DNA from: an uncultured Lachnospiraceae bacterium
Lineage (GTDB): Bacteria; Bacillota; Clostridia; Lachnospirales; Lachnospiraceae
Reading direction: 5' to 3'
Assembly (NCBI GenBank): GCA_947565425.1
Contig: CANOFW010000010.1
Coordinates: 29,349 to 93,348 of the forward strand
DNA: 64,000 bases
Shown here: in pieces, positions 49,724 to 58,092 of the stretch
Position numbering within the stretch: the first letter of the stretch is position 1
Layout: the number at the start of each line of letters is the position of its first letter
Position numbers and translations under genes: made by a program
Notes under the pieces: generated by a model
Told to the model about the DNA's origin: nothing
The model's database searches: none
What the model saw: the letters and a program-made list of their open reading frames with translations, nothing else

Positions 49724-52288
49724 ATGCGAAACAGGACAAAGAAATTTGCAATTGTGTTAATGACGCTATGTACCATGACTGCATCCTTAGTTTTCCCAGA
49801 ACAAATGATAGATGCCGCTTATAGTGAGGCAGAGGCGGCAGTTCTTGCTTTTTCTGATTCAGGGGTAACGACAAAGGGATTAACAGGTGGTTATAGCGTT
49901 GAGGGTACGGCGGTAACCGTAAGCGAAGCAGGAACTTATGTATTTTCTGGGAATTGTGCGGATGGAAGCATCACGGTGAAGAAAGGCACGACTGGCGTGA
50001 AGCTAGTATTAAATGGGCTGAACTTGACCTCGACTTCTGCTGTTACAGGCCCGATTCTTTGCAAAGCGAGTACGGAAACTGAAATTGTGGCAGAGGCAGG
50101 AACGGTAAACAGCCTGACAGATAGTGCGGCAAATACGGAGGAGAAAGCCGTCGTTAAGGTGAATAAGCAGTCGACCATGGTGTTGTCGGGCACGGGCACC
50201 TTAAATATTAACGGCATGTGTAAAAACGGCGTGAAAGGAGGCGCCCAGACGGATATTACCGTTAAGGAGCAGAATCTATTTATTAAATCAGTGGATAATG
50301 GGCTTGCCTCTGACAATACGGTAACGGTCGAGAGCGGAAAGCTGACGATTGATGCGGGTGGAGACGGCATCAAATCATCGCCGGACAGGGTAGATGATGC
50401 GGGAAATGCGGACGATACAATTTCTCTGGGAGATATTATCTTAGAGGGCGGCGAAGTGAATATTACTGCGGCGGCGGATGGCATTCAAGGCGATAATAGC
50501 GTGACAATCAGCGGAGGTTCTTATCAGATTACGACAAATGGAGGATATACGACAACGCTTGCCGAAGATGCGGATAGCTGTAAAGGAATCAAATCGGACA
50601 GTAATTTGACAATTCGTGACGGTGAATTTGTAATCAACAGTGCGGATGATGCATTGCACAGCAACGAGTATATTAATATTTTGGGCGGAACGTTTGACAT
50701 TCAGACCGGAGATGACGGTATGCATGCAGATACCTCGTTGATTGTCGGTTCCGAGGAGGAAGCGTCGCAGATAGATATTGCCATCCGAAATTGTTATGAA
50801 GGTTTGGAAGCCGGAACCGTCTATGTGAACAGCGGAAATATCCATGTTACCTCCAGCGATGACGGTGTCAATGCAGCAGGTGGTAATGACGGCAGCGGAA
50901 ACAATGGCAGACCGGGAGATGGTTTCAATCCAGGAGGCGGCGGACCGGGAGGCGGCAGGCCCGGCGGAATGGGAGGCAGGCTTGGGGAAAGTTCCCAATA
51001 TGCCATCTATATAAACGGCGGTACGCTATATGTGAAAGCGGCAGGAGATGGACTGGATTCTAATGGAGAACTCTATATTTCCGGTGGAAATATCATTGTC
51101 TATGGCGCGGCGGCAGGCGGACCCGGCAGTGATAATTTCCCCTTTGATCATGATGGAAGTTTTGCAATCACCGGCGGTTATATCTTTGGCGCTGGTTCTT
51201 CTCAGATGGAGGAGGGCGTACAGTCTTCCACACAGGGGTATGTCGTGAACCGAAGCGCTTATAATCAAGGTACAGTCATCAATGTGGAGGATAGCCAGGG
51301 CACTGTGCTTTTTACCGAAACGTTGGCTGAGCGGGTGAATTATATGATGTATTCGTCGCCGGAAATGACGACTTCAGGAAGTTATCGTTTTAAAACGCAG
51401 ACGTCAGCAGAACAGATTGCTATCAGCCAGTGTCAGATTACTTTGTCTCAGGATAGCTATATTTACAATGGTATGGCGAAACAGCCGAATGTTACGGTGA
51501 GGTATGGCGAAGAGACGTTGACGAAAAATAAAGATTATACAGTTACCTACAGTAATAACATAAATGTAGGAACAGCAAAAGTTACCATAAAAGGTATGGG
51601 AAATTTTATGGGAACGGTGGATAAGGAATTTAAAATTCTGGAAAAGGAAGAGGATAGCACGAATCCAGGAGAGAATACGAATCCGGGAGGGAACACAAAT
51701 CCAGGGGAAACAACTTATCAAAAGCCGTCAAAGGTTACAGGGATTTCGGCTTCTCCCGTAAACACAACAAAGATAAAAATTAGTTGGAAAAAGGCGGCTG
51801 GTGCAGATGGATATTTTTTGTATCGTTATGACAGTCAGAAAAAGACCTGGAAATGCATTCAGACGATTTCCAAGGAGACGGTTACCAGTTATATTGACAG
51901 CAGGCTCACATCAGCTACCGTATATAAGTATCGAGTATGCGCTTATGTGATGGCGGATAAGAAATATAGCGGTACATGCTCCCAAACGGTAACGACGGCG
52001 ACAAAGCCGGCAAAGGTAAAAGTTACGTCTGTGACAGCAAAAAAGAAGGCTATTATCCTCAAATGGAAGAAGACGGCGGGAAGCGGTTATGAAATTACGT
52101 ATTCCACGAAGAAGAATTTCTCCGGCGCGAAAACGACCAAAGTAAGTGGCGCTTATAAATCGTCTTGTCGTGTAAAAAAACTCAAGTCAAACAAAACGTA
52201 TTATGTAAAAATCCGTGCATTTAAGAAAGTGGGAAATAAGATTTATCGCGGAGCATACAGCGCAAAAAAGAAAGTGAAGGTAAAGTAA
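49724..52288 (+). CDS. Secreted DUF4353 carbohydrate-binding protein with fibronectin-type C-terminus
   Basis: The 854-residue protein has a signal peptide (about 8-32). A long DUF4353 beta-helix-like region follows (about 50-560; VKLVLNGLNL, GTLNINGMCKNGVKGG, GDGIKSSPDRV, DDALHSNEYI, DDGMHADTS), interrupted by a Gly/Pro-rich loop (about 388-425). After it come an MBG-like repeat (YNGMAKQPNVTVRYG) and a short Asn/Pro-rich spacer. Two fibronectin-III-like domains (KVTGISASPVN...; KVKVTSVTAKKK...) are followed by a basic KKKVKVK end. There is no LPxTG signal, so it is secreted or held by charge. DUF4353 proteins are usually described as carbohydrate-binding. It has its own promoter and a terminator downstream. 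Confidence 0.87.
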   Translation: MRNRTKKFAIVLMTLCTMTASLVFPEQMIDAAYSEAEAAVLAFSDSGVTTKGLTGGYSVEGTAVTVSEAGTYVFSGNCADGSITVKKGTTGVKLVLNGLNLTSTSAVTGPILCKASTETEIVAEAGTVNSLTDSAANTEEKAVVKVNKQSTMVLSGTGTLNINGMCKNGVKGGAQTDITVKEQNLFIKSVDNGLASDNTVTVESGKLTIDAGGDGIKSSPDRVDDAGNADDTISLGDIILEGGEVNITAAADGIQGDNSVTISGGSYQITTNGGYTTTLAEDADSCKGIKSDSNLTIRDGEFVINSADDALHSNEYINILGGTFDIQTGDDGMHADTSLIVGSEEEASQIDIAIRNCYEGLEAGTVYVNSGNIHVTSSDDGVNAAGGNDGSGNNGRPGDGFNPGGGGPGGGRPGGMGGRLGESSQYAIYINGGTLYVKAAGDGLDSNGELYISGGNIIVYGAAAGGPGSDNFPFDHDGSFAITGGYIFGAGSSQMEEGVQSSTQGYVVNRSAYNQGTVINVEDSQGTVLFTETLAERVNYMMYSSPEMTTSGSYRFKTQTSAEQIAISQCQITLSQDSYIYNGMAKQPNVTVRYGEETLTKNKDYTVTYSNNINVGTAKVTIKGMGNFMGTVDKEFKILEKEEDSTNPGENTNPGGNTNPGETTYQKPSKVTGISASPVNTTKIKISWKKAAGADGYFLYRYDSQKKTWKCIQTISKETVTSYIDSRLTSATVYKYRVCAYVMADKKYSGTCSQTVTTATKPAKVKVTSVTAKKKAIILKWKKTAGSGYEITYSTKKNFSGAKTTKVSGAYKSSCRVKKLKSNKTYYVKIRAFKKVGNKIYRGAYSAKKKVKVK

Positions 52289-52301
52289 AAGCAATAAGAA
52301 C

Positions 52302-52343
52302 AAATCCAGCTCAGTAAAAGTAATTTGCTGGGCTGGATTTTTG
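52302..52343. terminator. Bidirectional terminator between the DUF4353 and larC genes
   Basis: AAATCCAGCTCAG (52302-52314) pairs with CTGGGCTGGATTT (52328-52340) and is followed by TTT. On the reverse strand it ends in AAATCC and is preceded by A-rich sequence, so it can serve the convergent larC as well. Confidence 0.85.
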
Positions 52344-52346
52344 ATA

Positions 52347-53684
52347 TTACAAGGTCTTATGAAATGCGGCTACTGCCGCTGCATATACAGTCTGGAAGGG
52401 TACCTTGCACTGTCTTGCTGCCGCTGCCACATCTTCATATTCCGGCTTGCATTTCGTGATGCCGTACCCCGTGCTGATTTTGATGGTGATTTCTCCATAA
52501 ACAGTAGAAATTTTGCGGAACTGTGCATCTAAGGTTCGTCGGTAACAAGGCTGGATGCGAATGCCGCGTGTGGCGGTGTGTGTTAAAAGTAGTCGACTGA
52601 AACGACTCTCTTCCGTCACATTGCAGAGTACAGTCAGCAATATGCCGGGACGATCCTTTTTCATGTTGATAGGGGTGGTATACACATCCAATGCTCCGGC
52701 GTCCCGCAGAAGGTTTGTGGCATAAGAAATGGTTTCCGGCGTCATGTCGTCCAGGTTACAGGAGAGTTCCAGGATTTGATCAAGGCTGTGGAACTGCTCT
52801 GTGTAGTAATCGGGATGTGTTTCTTTTTCGTTGTCCGATCTGACAGCAGCGGCGGCAGGATAACCGGGAAGCTGCCTGGGGGCGGGTACCGGGAGGATAC
52901 TTAAATTCCCCCAGAATGCGCGCAGGCAGTTAGCAGTGTCGAAATCTTTGGCGCCCATACCATATCCAGTCTGTTCTACTGTCATAGGCGGCATCGGTGT
53001 AAACTGGCTGGCAAAATGTTTGAGCAGCGCGGCGCCAGTGGGGGTGCATAATTCACCGTCCACACTTCCGCCATAAATGGGCACGTCTCTCAAAATTTCA
53101 GCAGTTGCTGGAGCAGGCACCGGAAGGATGCCATGCGCACAGCGGACACTACCGCTTCCCACATGGATGGGGGAGGCAATGATTTGCTCAGGATTTAAAA
53201 GTTCTAATAGCAAACAGCAGCCGACAACGTCCATAATTGCGTCTAACGTGCCTACCTCGTGGAAGTGAATTTGGGAGATATCCATGTGATGCGCGGCGCT
53301 CTCCGCGTTGCCGATAATCGTATATACTGCCTGGGCGTGTTCTTTCACGGAAGCGGAAACAGGCAGGCGCCCAATTTGTTCTAGCATTTCTGGATAGCTG
53401 GTATGGAGATGCCTCGTATCTTTTTCATGGTGGGAAGAGGCGTGGTGATGAGAATGTTCCTCAGGGGACGCTTCTTCCTGTCCGAGAATCACAACATTCA
53501 TTTTTGTACCCCAGATACCGCATTTTTCAGCGGGGGCGGCTTTCAGCATAAGCTGATTGGGAAAAAGGCTGTTCATATTTTTCATGAACGTGTCTTTTGC
53601 AGAATCAGGTAAAAGTTCATAAAGAGCGCCCATTAGCATATCGCCGGAAGCGCCCATGTTGCATTCAAGATAAAGTGTTTTCAT
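52347..53684 (-). CDS. larC: LarC, nickel insertion protein for the nickel-pincer cofactor
   Basis: The 445-residue protein is LarC, which inserts nickel into the pyridinium dithiocarboxylate precursor to make the nickel-pincer nucleotide used by lactate racemase and related enzymes. It begins MKTLYLECNMGASGDM, the family's strongest signature, and has the HEVGTLDAIMDVVG and GELCTPTGAALL segments. An His-rich loop follows GQEEASPEEHSHHH, a likely metal-handling stretch. In Lactobacillus the protein is read across a programmed frameshift (larC1/larC2); here it is one uninterrupted frame. Its start overlaps the larB stop (ATGA). Neither larE nor a racemase gene is in the window. Confidence 0.95.
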   Translation of the reverse strand: MKTLYLECNMGASGDMLMGALYELLPDSAKDTFMKNMNSLFPNQLMLKAAPAEKCGIWGTKMNVVILGQEEASPEEHSHHHASSHHEKDTRHLHTSYPEMLEQIGRLPVSASVKEHAQAVYTIIGNAESAAHHMDISQIHFHEVGTLDAIMDVVGCCLLLELLNPEQIIASPIHVGSGSVRCAHGILPVPAPATAEILRDVPIYGGSVDGELCTPTGAALLKHFASQFTPMPPMTVEQTGYGMGAKDFDTANCLRAFWGNLSILPVPAPRQLPGYPAAAAVRSDNEKETHPDYYTEQFHSLDQILELSCNLDDMTPETISYATNLLRDAGALDVYTTPINMKKDRPGILLTVLCNVTEESRFSRLLLTHTATRGIRIQPCYRRTLDAQFRKISTVYGEITIKISTGYGITKCKPEYEDVAAAARQCKVPFQTVYAAAVAAFHKTL

Positions 53685-54442
53685 GATTCATTACCTCCTA
53701 TATGATTGATCATACTGGCAAGATAGCCGGCGCCAAAGCCATTGTCAATATTTACCACGCTGACGCCGCTGGCGCAGGAATTCAGCATGGAAAGCAGGGC
53801 GGAAAGCCCTTGAAAATTGGCGCCATAGCCGACGCTGGTGGGTACTGCGATTACCGGGCAGTCGGAAAGCCCGCCAATGACGCTGGCGAGCGCGCCTTCC
53901 ATGCCGGCAACGGCAACGATAACGGATGCCTTAGAAAGCGTGTCCACATGTGAGAGGAGACGATGTATACCGGCAACACCCACATCATAGAGCCGTTCCA
54001 CTTGGTTGCCTAACGCCTCAGCAGTTAGGGCAGCTTCCTCCGCTACCGGAATGTCGCTGGTGCCCCCGGTGGCAACAACAATTGAGCCTTGCGCCGTAAT
54101 TTCCTTACAGCGATTGACGATTCCCAGATGAGAAAGTTTGTCGTAAGCAAGGGCAAAACGTTCGGCAAGGTAATCGGCATTTTCTTGTGAAAGGCGGGTG
54201 ATGAGGATATTTTGGGAATCGTGTGCCAGCATAGATTGAAGGATTCCTTCGATCTGTTCTGAGGTCTTACCTGCGCCATAAATAACTTCCGGCGTGCCTT
54301 GGCGAATGCGTCTGTGATGGTCAATTTTCGCATAACCTAGGTCTTCAAAGGGACTGATTTTCAGTTGTTCATAGGCGTCATGGATGTCTAAAGTTTTGTC
54401 TTGAACCTGCTGTAAAACCGATAAAATATGCTGTGATTCCAT
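53681..54442 (-). CDS. larB: LarB, nicotinic acid adenine dinucleotide carboxylase/hydrolase
   Basis: The 253-residue protein is LarB, the first enzyme of nickel-pincer cofactor synthesis. It carboxylates and hydrolyses NaAD to pyridinium dicarboxylate mononucleotide. Family features are YGAGKTSEQI, VATGGTSDIPVAEEAA, YDVGVAGIHRLL, VAVAGMEGALASVIGGL, VIAVPTSVGYG and NIDNGFGAG. The start is the second of two adjacent ATGs (54442), because an AGAGG lies only two bases before the first. The longest frame would extend into AT-rich noncoding sequence. It forms an operon with larC by a 4-base overlap. Confidence 0.95.
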   Translation of the reverse strand: MESQHILSVLQQVQDKTLDIHDAYEQLKISPFEDLGYAKIDHHRRIRQGTPEVIYGAGKTSEQIEGILQSMLAHDSQNILITRLSQENADYLAERFALAYDKLSHLGIVNRCKEITAQGSIVVATGGTSDIPVAEEAALTAEALGNQVERLYDVGVAGIHRLLSHVDTLSKASVIVAVAGMEGALASVIGGLSDCPVIAVPTSVGYGANFQGLSALLSMLNSCASGVSVVNIDNGFGAGYLASMINHIGGNES

Positions 54443-54570
54443 CATAACCTCTTTTCTGCAAAAAAATGCGTAATTTCTATGAATAATTATAGGATTTTCC
54501 CACACAATAGTCAAGAAAGCAGAAGTTTTATTATAAAGTGTTTCTGATACACTTGATGATGAAGTATAGA

Positions 54571-54629
54571 TTCGTTCATTCTGTCTTTGCCGCTTAGCGG
54601 CAAGACCTTTTGAACGAGTTAATATATTT
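54571..54629 (-). repeat. Fragment of the palindromic element, inverted relative to 5580-5640
   Basis: TTCGTTCATTCTGTCTTTGC at its start, then CGCTTAGCGG and CAAGACCTTTTGAACGAGTT, then AATATATTT, is the reverse complement of 5580-5630 with a few changes. The internal TCGTTCA/TGAACGA and GCCGCTTAGCGGC pairs form a small hairpin. Confidence 0.8.
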
Positions 54630-54946
54630 GTGCAGCACGCTCTTTTGGGTATACAGATTCAGCTTACGAGGGAACAGTAACAGCTATGTTAAAATTCAAT
54701 TTTTGCAAGAGATATTTCTAAATAAATATTTTCCGGGTTGGCTTTGCCTCAATCTTATATAAAATTGGAAATTCTGCTAAATTTTTACTGAATAATAGGA
54801 TGGAAATAGAAGATTTTACTAGAAAAAAACTGGGAAAATAAAAAACAAAAAAGATGAATCGCTTTTTATGAAGAAAAAATACGCAATTTAGAGGAAATAA
54901 CCGTCAGATTTCTAAATTTATTGAGAAATAGAACATGCCCCCAAAT

Positions 54947-54975
54947 TTGACAAATAAGGAAAAAGGTGGCATAAT
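54947..54975 (+). promoter_or_regulatory. Strong sigma-A-type promoter of the HPr-like gene
   Basis: TTGACA (54947-54952), a 17-base spacer and CATAAT (54970-54975) lie 46 bases before the ATG. The -35 box is perfect and the -10 box has one mismatch. Confidence 0.82.
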
Positions 54976-55020
54976 CTTCAAAACTCAGATGAAAATGCAA
55001 GGTAGAAAGGATGAGGAATT

Positions 55021-55248
55021 ATGAACGAGAGAATTATTAAATTAGCAGATGCAGATGAAGTATGTGATTTTGTAAGTGCTGCTGGTAAATGTGATTTTGA
55101 TGTCGACGTTTCCTACCAGCGCATGGTCATTGACGCCAAGTCCATTTTAGGAGTAATGGGTCTTGGAGTAGAAAAGGAACTTACAGTAAAGTATGGCGGC
55201 AAAGATCTGAGTTTTGAAAATGTATTAAGCAAATACACCGTGGCTTAA
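55021..55248 (+). CDS. HPr-like protein lacking the phosphoryl-carrier histidine
   Basis: The 75-residue protein has the HPr fold pattern, including DAKSILGVMGLGV. Ser41 stands where HPr has its regulatory Ser46. The catalytic His15 region is replaced by ADADEVCDFV, and the protein contains no histidine at all, so it cannot carry phosphate from EI to EII components. This recalls Bacillus Crh, a regulatory HPr relative with no His15, which is phosphorylated on Ser46 and works with CcpA. A regulatory role is therefore likely (inference). It is a single gene with a strong promoter, GAGG before the ATG and a terminator downstream. Confidence 0.88.
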   Translation: MNERIIKLADADEVCDFVSAAGKCDFDVDVSYQRMVIDAKSILGVMGLGVEKELTVKYGGKDLSFENVLSKYTVA

Positions 55249-55386
55249 TTTGACCAAATGATGTAACACGTAATTGGAAGGATGCCTTAGGGCTCTTGGT
55301 GCAAACTAGGAAGTTAATTGAAGTTGAAAAGATTCCTGAGGTATCGTAATGCAGAAAACTGACATATGAGTATAGACACAAAAACA

Positions 55387-55424
55387 AGAAGCTGTCACGC
55401 TAAGTAGCGCGGCAGTTTCTTTTT
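55387..55424 (+). terminator. Terminator downstream of the HPr-like gene
   Basis: AGAAGCTGTCACGCT pairs with AGCGCGGCAGTTTCT (two G-U pairs, one mismatch) around AAGT and is followed by TTTTT. It lies in the 309-base gap 55249-55557. The part between the stop and this hairpin holds no supported gene; a promoter for the next gene lies at 55452. Confidence 0.8.
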
Positions 55425-55451
55425 GCGTTCGTGTTTTCTAAGAAAAGGAAC

Positions 55452-55480
55452 TTGTGTTCTGAAAAAATCGGCGTTATAAT
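55452..55480 (+). promoter_or_regulatory. Promoter of the helicase gene
   Basis: TTGTGT (55452-55457), a 17-base spacer and a perfect TATAAT (55475-55480) lie 78 bases before the ATG at 55558. Confidence 0.7.
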
Positions 55481-55557
55481 GGTTGTAACTTGGAGAGGAG
55501 AGATACATTCGCAAAGGCTATAGGAATTGACGATGGAAGGATGTAATAATTACAATT

Positions 55558-57909
55558 ATGGAACAGATTAAAATTTCTGTGCGCAATCTGGTAGAATTTA
55601 TTTTGCGCTCTGGGGATATTGATAATCGCCACGGCAAGGCAGCACAGAAGGAGGCAATGCAGGAAGGCAGCCGCATCCACCGCAAGATACAGCGGAGAAT
55701 GGGGGCGGATTATCAGCCGGAGGTTCCCTTGAAGATAGAAGTGGATCGTGAAAAGTATGTGCTGATCATTGAGGGCAGGGCGGATGGTGTGATTGTGCGG
55801 GAAGGGAAGACGACGGTAGATGAGATTAAGGGGATTTATCAGGACGTGAATCTGCTGGAAAGTCCCATTCTCGTGCATCTTGCGCAGGCAAAATGTTATG
55901 CTTATATACTGGCGTCCCAACAGGAATTATCCGAAATTTCTGTGCAGCTTACGTACTGTAACCTGGACACGGAGGAAATTAAAAGATTTCAGGAGCATTA
56001 TTCCTTTGAGGAACTTCAGCAGTGGTTCCTGTCGTTGGCGTTATCGTACGACAAATGGGCGGACTTCCAGTTTGAGGCAAAGAAAGAGAGAGACCAGTCC
56101 ATAGAAGGATTGGAATTTCCCTTTCCTTATCGAGAGGGACAAAAGGAGCTGGCTGCCGGGGTTTACCGCACGATCAGTCGTGGAAAGAATTTGTTTGTTC
56201 AGGCGCCCACTGGTACGGGAAAGACGATTACCACGGTATTTCCGGCGGTCAAGGCAGTAGCGCAGGGGCTGGCGGACAAGATTTTTTATTTGACGGCACG
56301 CACCATTACCCGCACGGTGGCAAAGGAGGCGTTTGATTTGCTGCGCCGTCAGGGGTATCTGGGGCGTGTGTTGTCAGTTACAGCGAAAGAGAAGCTTTGT
56401 CTCTGTGAAGAGATGGATTGCAATCCGGTGCATTGCCCTTATGCCAGGGGGCATTATGACCGGGTGAATGACGCAGTGTTTGACATGCTTTTACGAGAGC
56501 GCGATTTTACGAGAGAGAGATTGCTTGCGCAGGCAGAGAAATTTCAGGTATGCCCGTTTGAGATGTGTCTGGACGCCTCTCTGTGGGTCGATGATATTAT
56601 CTGTGATTACAATTATGTGTTTGATCCGAATGTATACCTCAAACGCTTTTTTGCGGAGGGGGTCAAGGGAGAGTATATCTTTCTTGTGGACGAGGCGCAT
56701 AATCTTGTGGAACGCGGCAGAGAGATGTATAGCGCTGTCTTATACAAAGAAGATTTTCTGAAATATAAGAAGATTTTGAAAAATTACAGCAAAAAATGTA
56801 GCGCCGCGTTGGAGCGCTGCAATAAACATCTGCTCAAAATGAAGCGGGACTGTGAGACGTATTGCGTGCTGGGCACTATTGAGGGATTGGTTTTTGCCCT
56901 GATGCAGCTTGGATCTGCGATGGAGGAGTTCTTTCAAAAAGAAATCATCTTGCCGGAGAAAAAGGAAGTGCAGGAATTTTACCTCAATTTGCGCCACTTT
57001 TTAAATATGTATGACATATTGGATGAAAATTACGTCATTTATACAGAGCATGAAGCGGATGGAAGGTTTAAGCTTAAATTGTACTGTGTCAATCCAGCGC
57101 TGAATTTACAGGCATGTCTGGATAAAGGGAGATCGGCGGTCTTTTTTTCCGCCACGCTTCTGCCGATTCAGTATTATAAGAAATTATTGAGTACCTGTCA
57201 GGACAATTATGCCGTGTATGCGCATAGTGTTTTTGCTAAGGAGCAAAAGCTGCTTGCAGTGGCGAGAGATGTCAGCAGTAAATATACGAGGAGGACGCCG
57301 CAGGAATTTGCGAAAATTGCTTCCTATATTTATGAGACGGTAAAGGCAAAGAACGGCAATTATATTGCTTTTTTTCCTTCGTACAAAATGATGGCGGATG
57401 TGTGGGAGCAATTCATTCAGCGGGAGGGCATCTTAGAAGAGATGGATTGTATCTGTCAGGAGAGCGGCATGAGTGAGCCGCAGCGCGAAGAATTCCTCGC
57501 GCATTTTTCTATACACAGAAAGAAGCCCCTGGTGGGTTTTTGTGTGCTGGGCGGCATTTTTGCTGAGGGCATTGATCTGAAACATGAGGCGTTGATCGGT
57601 GTAATCGTTGTGGGGACGGGGCTGCCGCAGATAAGCAATGAGCGGGAGATTTTAAAGAATTATTACGATAGAAAGGAGCAAGCGGGCTTTGCCTATGCAT
57701 TTCGCTATCCGGGTATGAATAAGGTGCTGCAAGCGGCGGGGCGTGTCATTCGCACCAGTGAGGATCGCGGCGTAATTCTTCTGTTGGATGAACGTTTCTT
57801 GCAGCAAGAGTATCAGGCGTTATTTCCCAGAGAATGGGAGGGGTATCAAACGGTAACACTGCCTGTGGTGCGCCAAGCGGTGGAGCAGTTCTGGATGAGT
57901 ACAAAGTAA
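55558..57909 (+). CDS. Cas4-like nuclease fused to a Rad3/XPD/DinG-type iron-sulfur helicase
   Basis: The 783-residue protein joins a RecB/Cas4-like nuclease domain (about 1-170) to an SF2 helicase of the XPD/DinG class. The nuclease keeps H41, D76 (GRADGVIV), E89-x-K91 (VDEIKG) and the Q110-x3-Y114 helix. The helicase has Walker A APTGTGKT (216-223) and DEAH (378-381). A cysteine-rich insertion (C281, C283, C288, C293 and a later VCPFEMC) is expected to hold a 4Fe-4S cluster. Motif VI reads QAAGRVIRTSEDRG. It should unwind and possibly cut DNA during repair or recombination. It is common in Firmicutes and seems to stand alone here. No partner nuclease or repair operon flanks it. Confidence 0.92.
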   Translation: MEQIKISVRNLVEFILRSGDIDNRHGKAAQKEAMQEGSRIHRKIQRRMGADYQPEVPLKIEVDREKYVLIIEGRADGVIVREGKTTVDEIKGIYQDVNLLESPILVHLAQAKCYAYILASQQELSEISVQLTYCNLDTEEIKRFQEHYSFEELQQWFLSLALSYDKWADFQFEAKKERDQSIEGLEFPFPYREGQKELAAGVYRTISRGKNLFVQAPTGTGKTITTVFPAVKAVAQGLADKIFYLTARTITRTVAKEAFDLLRRQGYLGRVLSVTAKEKLCLCEEMDCNPVHCPYARGHYDRVNDAVFDMLLRERDFTRERLLAQAEKFQVCPFEMCLDASLWVDDIICDYNYVFDPNVYLKRFFAEGVKGEYIFLVDEAHNLVERGREMYSAVLYKEDFLKYKKILKNYSKKCSAALERCNKHLLKMKRDCETYCVLGTIEGLVFALMQLGSAMEEFFQKEIILPEKKEVQEFYLNLRHFLNMYDILDENYVIYTEHEADGRFKLKLYCVNPALNLQACLDKGRSAVFFSATLLPIQYYKKLLSTCQDNYAVYAHSVFAKEQKLLAVARDVSSKYTRRTPQEFAKIASYIYETVKAKNGNYIAFFPSYKMMADVWEQFIQREGILEEMDCICQESGMSEPQREEFLAHFSIHRKKPLVGFCVLGGIFAEGIDLKHEALIGVIVVGTGLPQISNEREILKNYYDRKEQAGFAYAFRYPGMNKVLQAAGRVIRTSEDRGVILLLDERFLQQEYQALFPREWEGYQTVTLPVVRQAVEQFWMSTK

Positions 57910-57930
57910 TTTACAGTGTTTGGTTTGTTG

Positions 57931-57967
57931 AAATCAACCGCAGGGAGTTTCCTTGCGGTTGATTTTA
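57931..57967 (+). terminator. Stem-loop terminator of the helicase gene
   Basis: AAATCAACCGCA-GG (57931-57944) pairs with CCTTGCGGTTGATTT (57951-57965) and is followed by only a few T (TTTTATAT). It starts 21 bases after the stop. Confidence 0.75.
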
Positions 57968-58092
57968 TATCGTAAAGTATCGCTGTAATCCATTGTGCTA
58001 AAGTGTGGATTCGGGTATACTTTTTTGCAGGGAAGGAGTTGTAAGTTTTGCAATGTTTATGGCAGTTTGCAGTAAGGAGGTGAAGGAATATT

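Larger units (their letters stand above)
54443..55020. other. AT-rich intergenic region with a repeat fragment and the HPr-like gene promoter
   Basis: This 578-base stretch contains an inverted copy of part of the 5563 element at 54571-54629 and a consensus-like promoter at 54947-54975. Between them the sequence is very AT-rich with no open frame that resembles a gene. A short SFGYTDSAYEGTV-like reading near 54651-54690 ends soon and is not supported. Confidence 0.7.

Noticed and set aside
54640-54720. Short possible gene remnant in the AT-rich gap after larB
   Set aside because: The frame is about 25 codons, has no start or RBS and no recognisable family.
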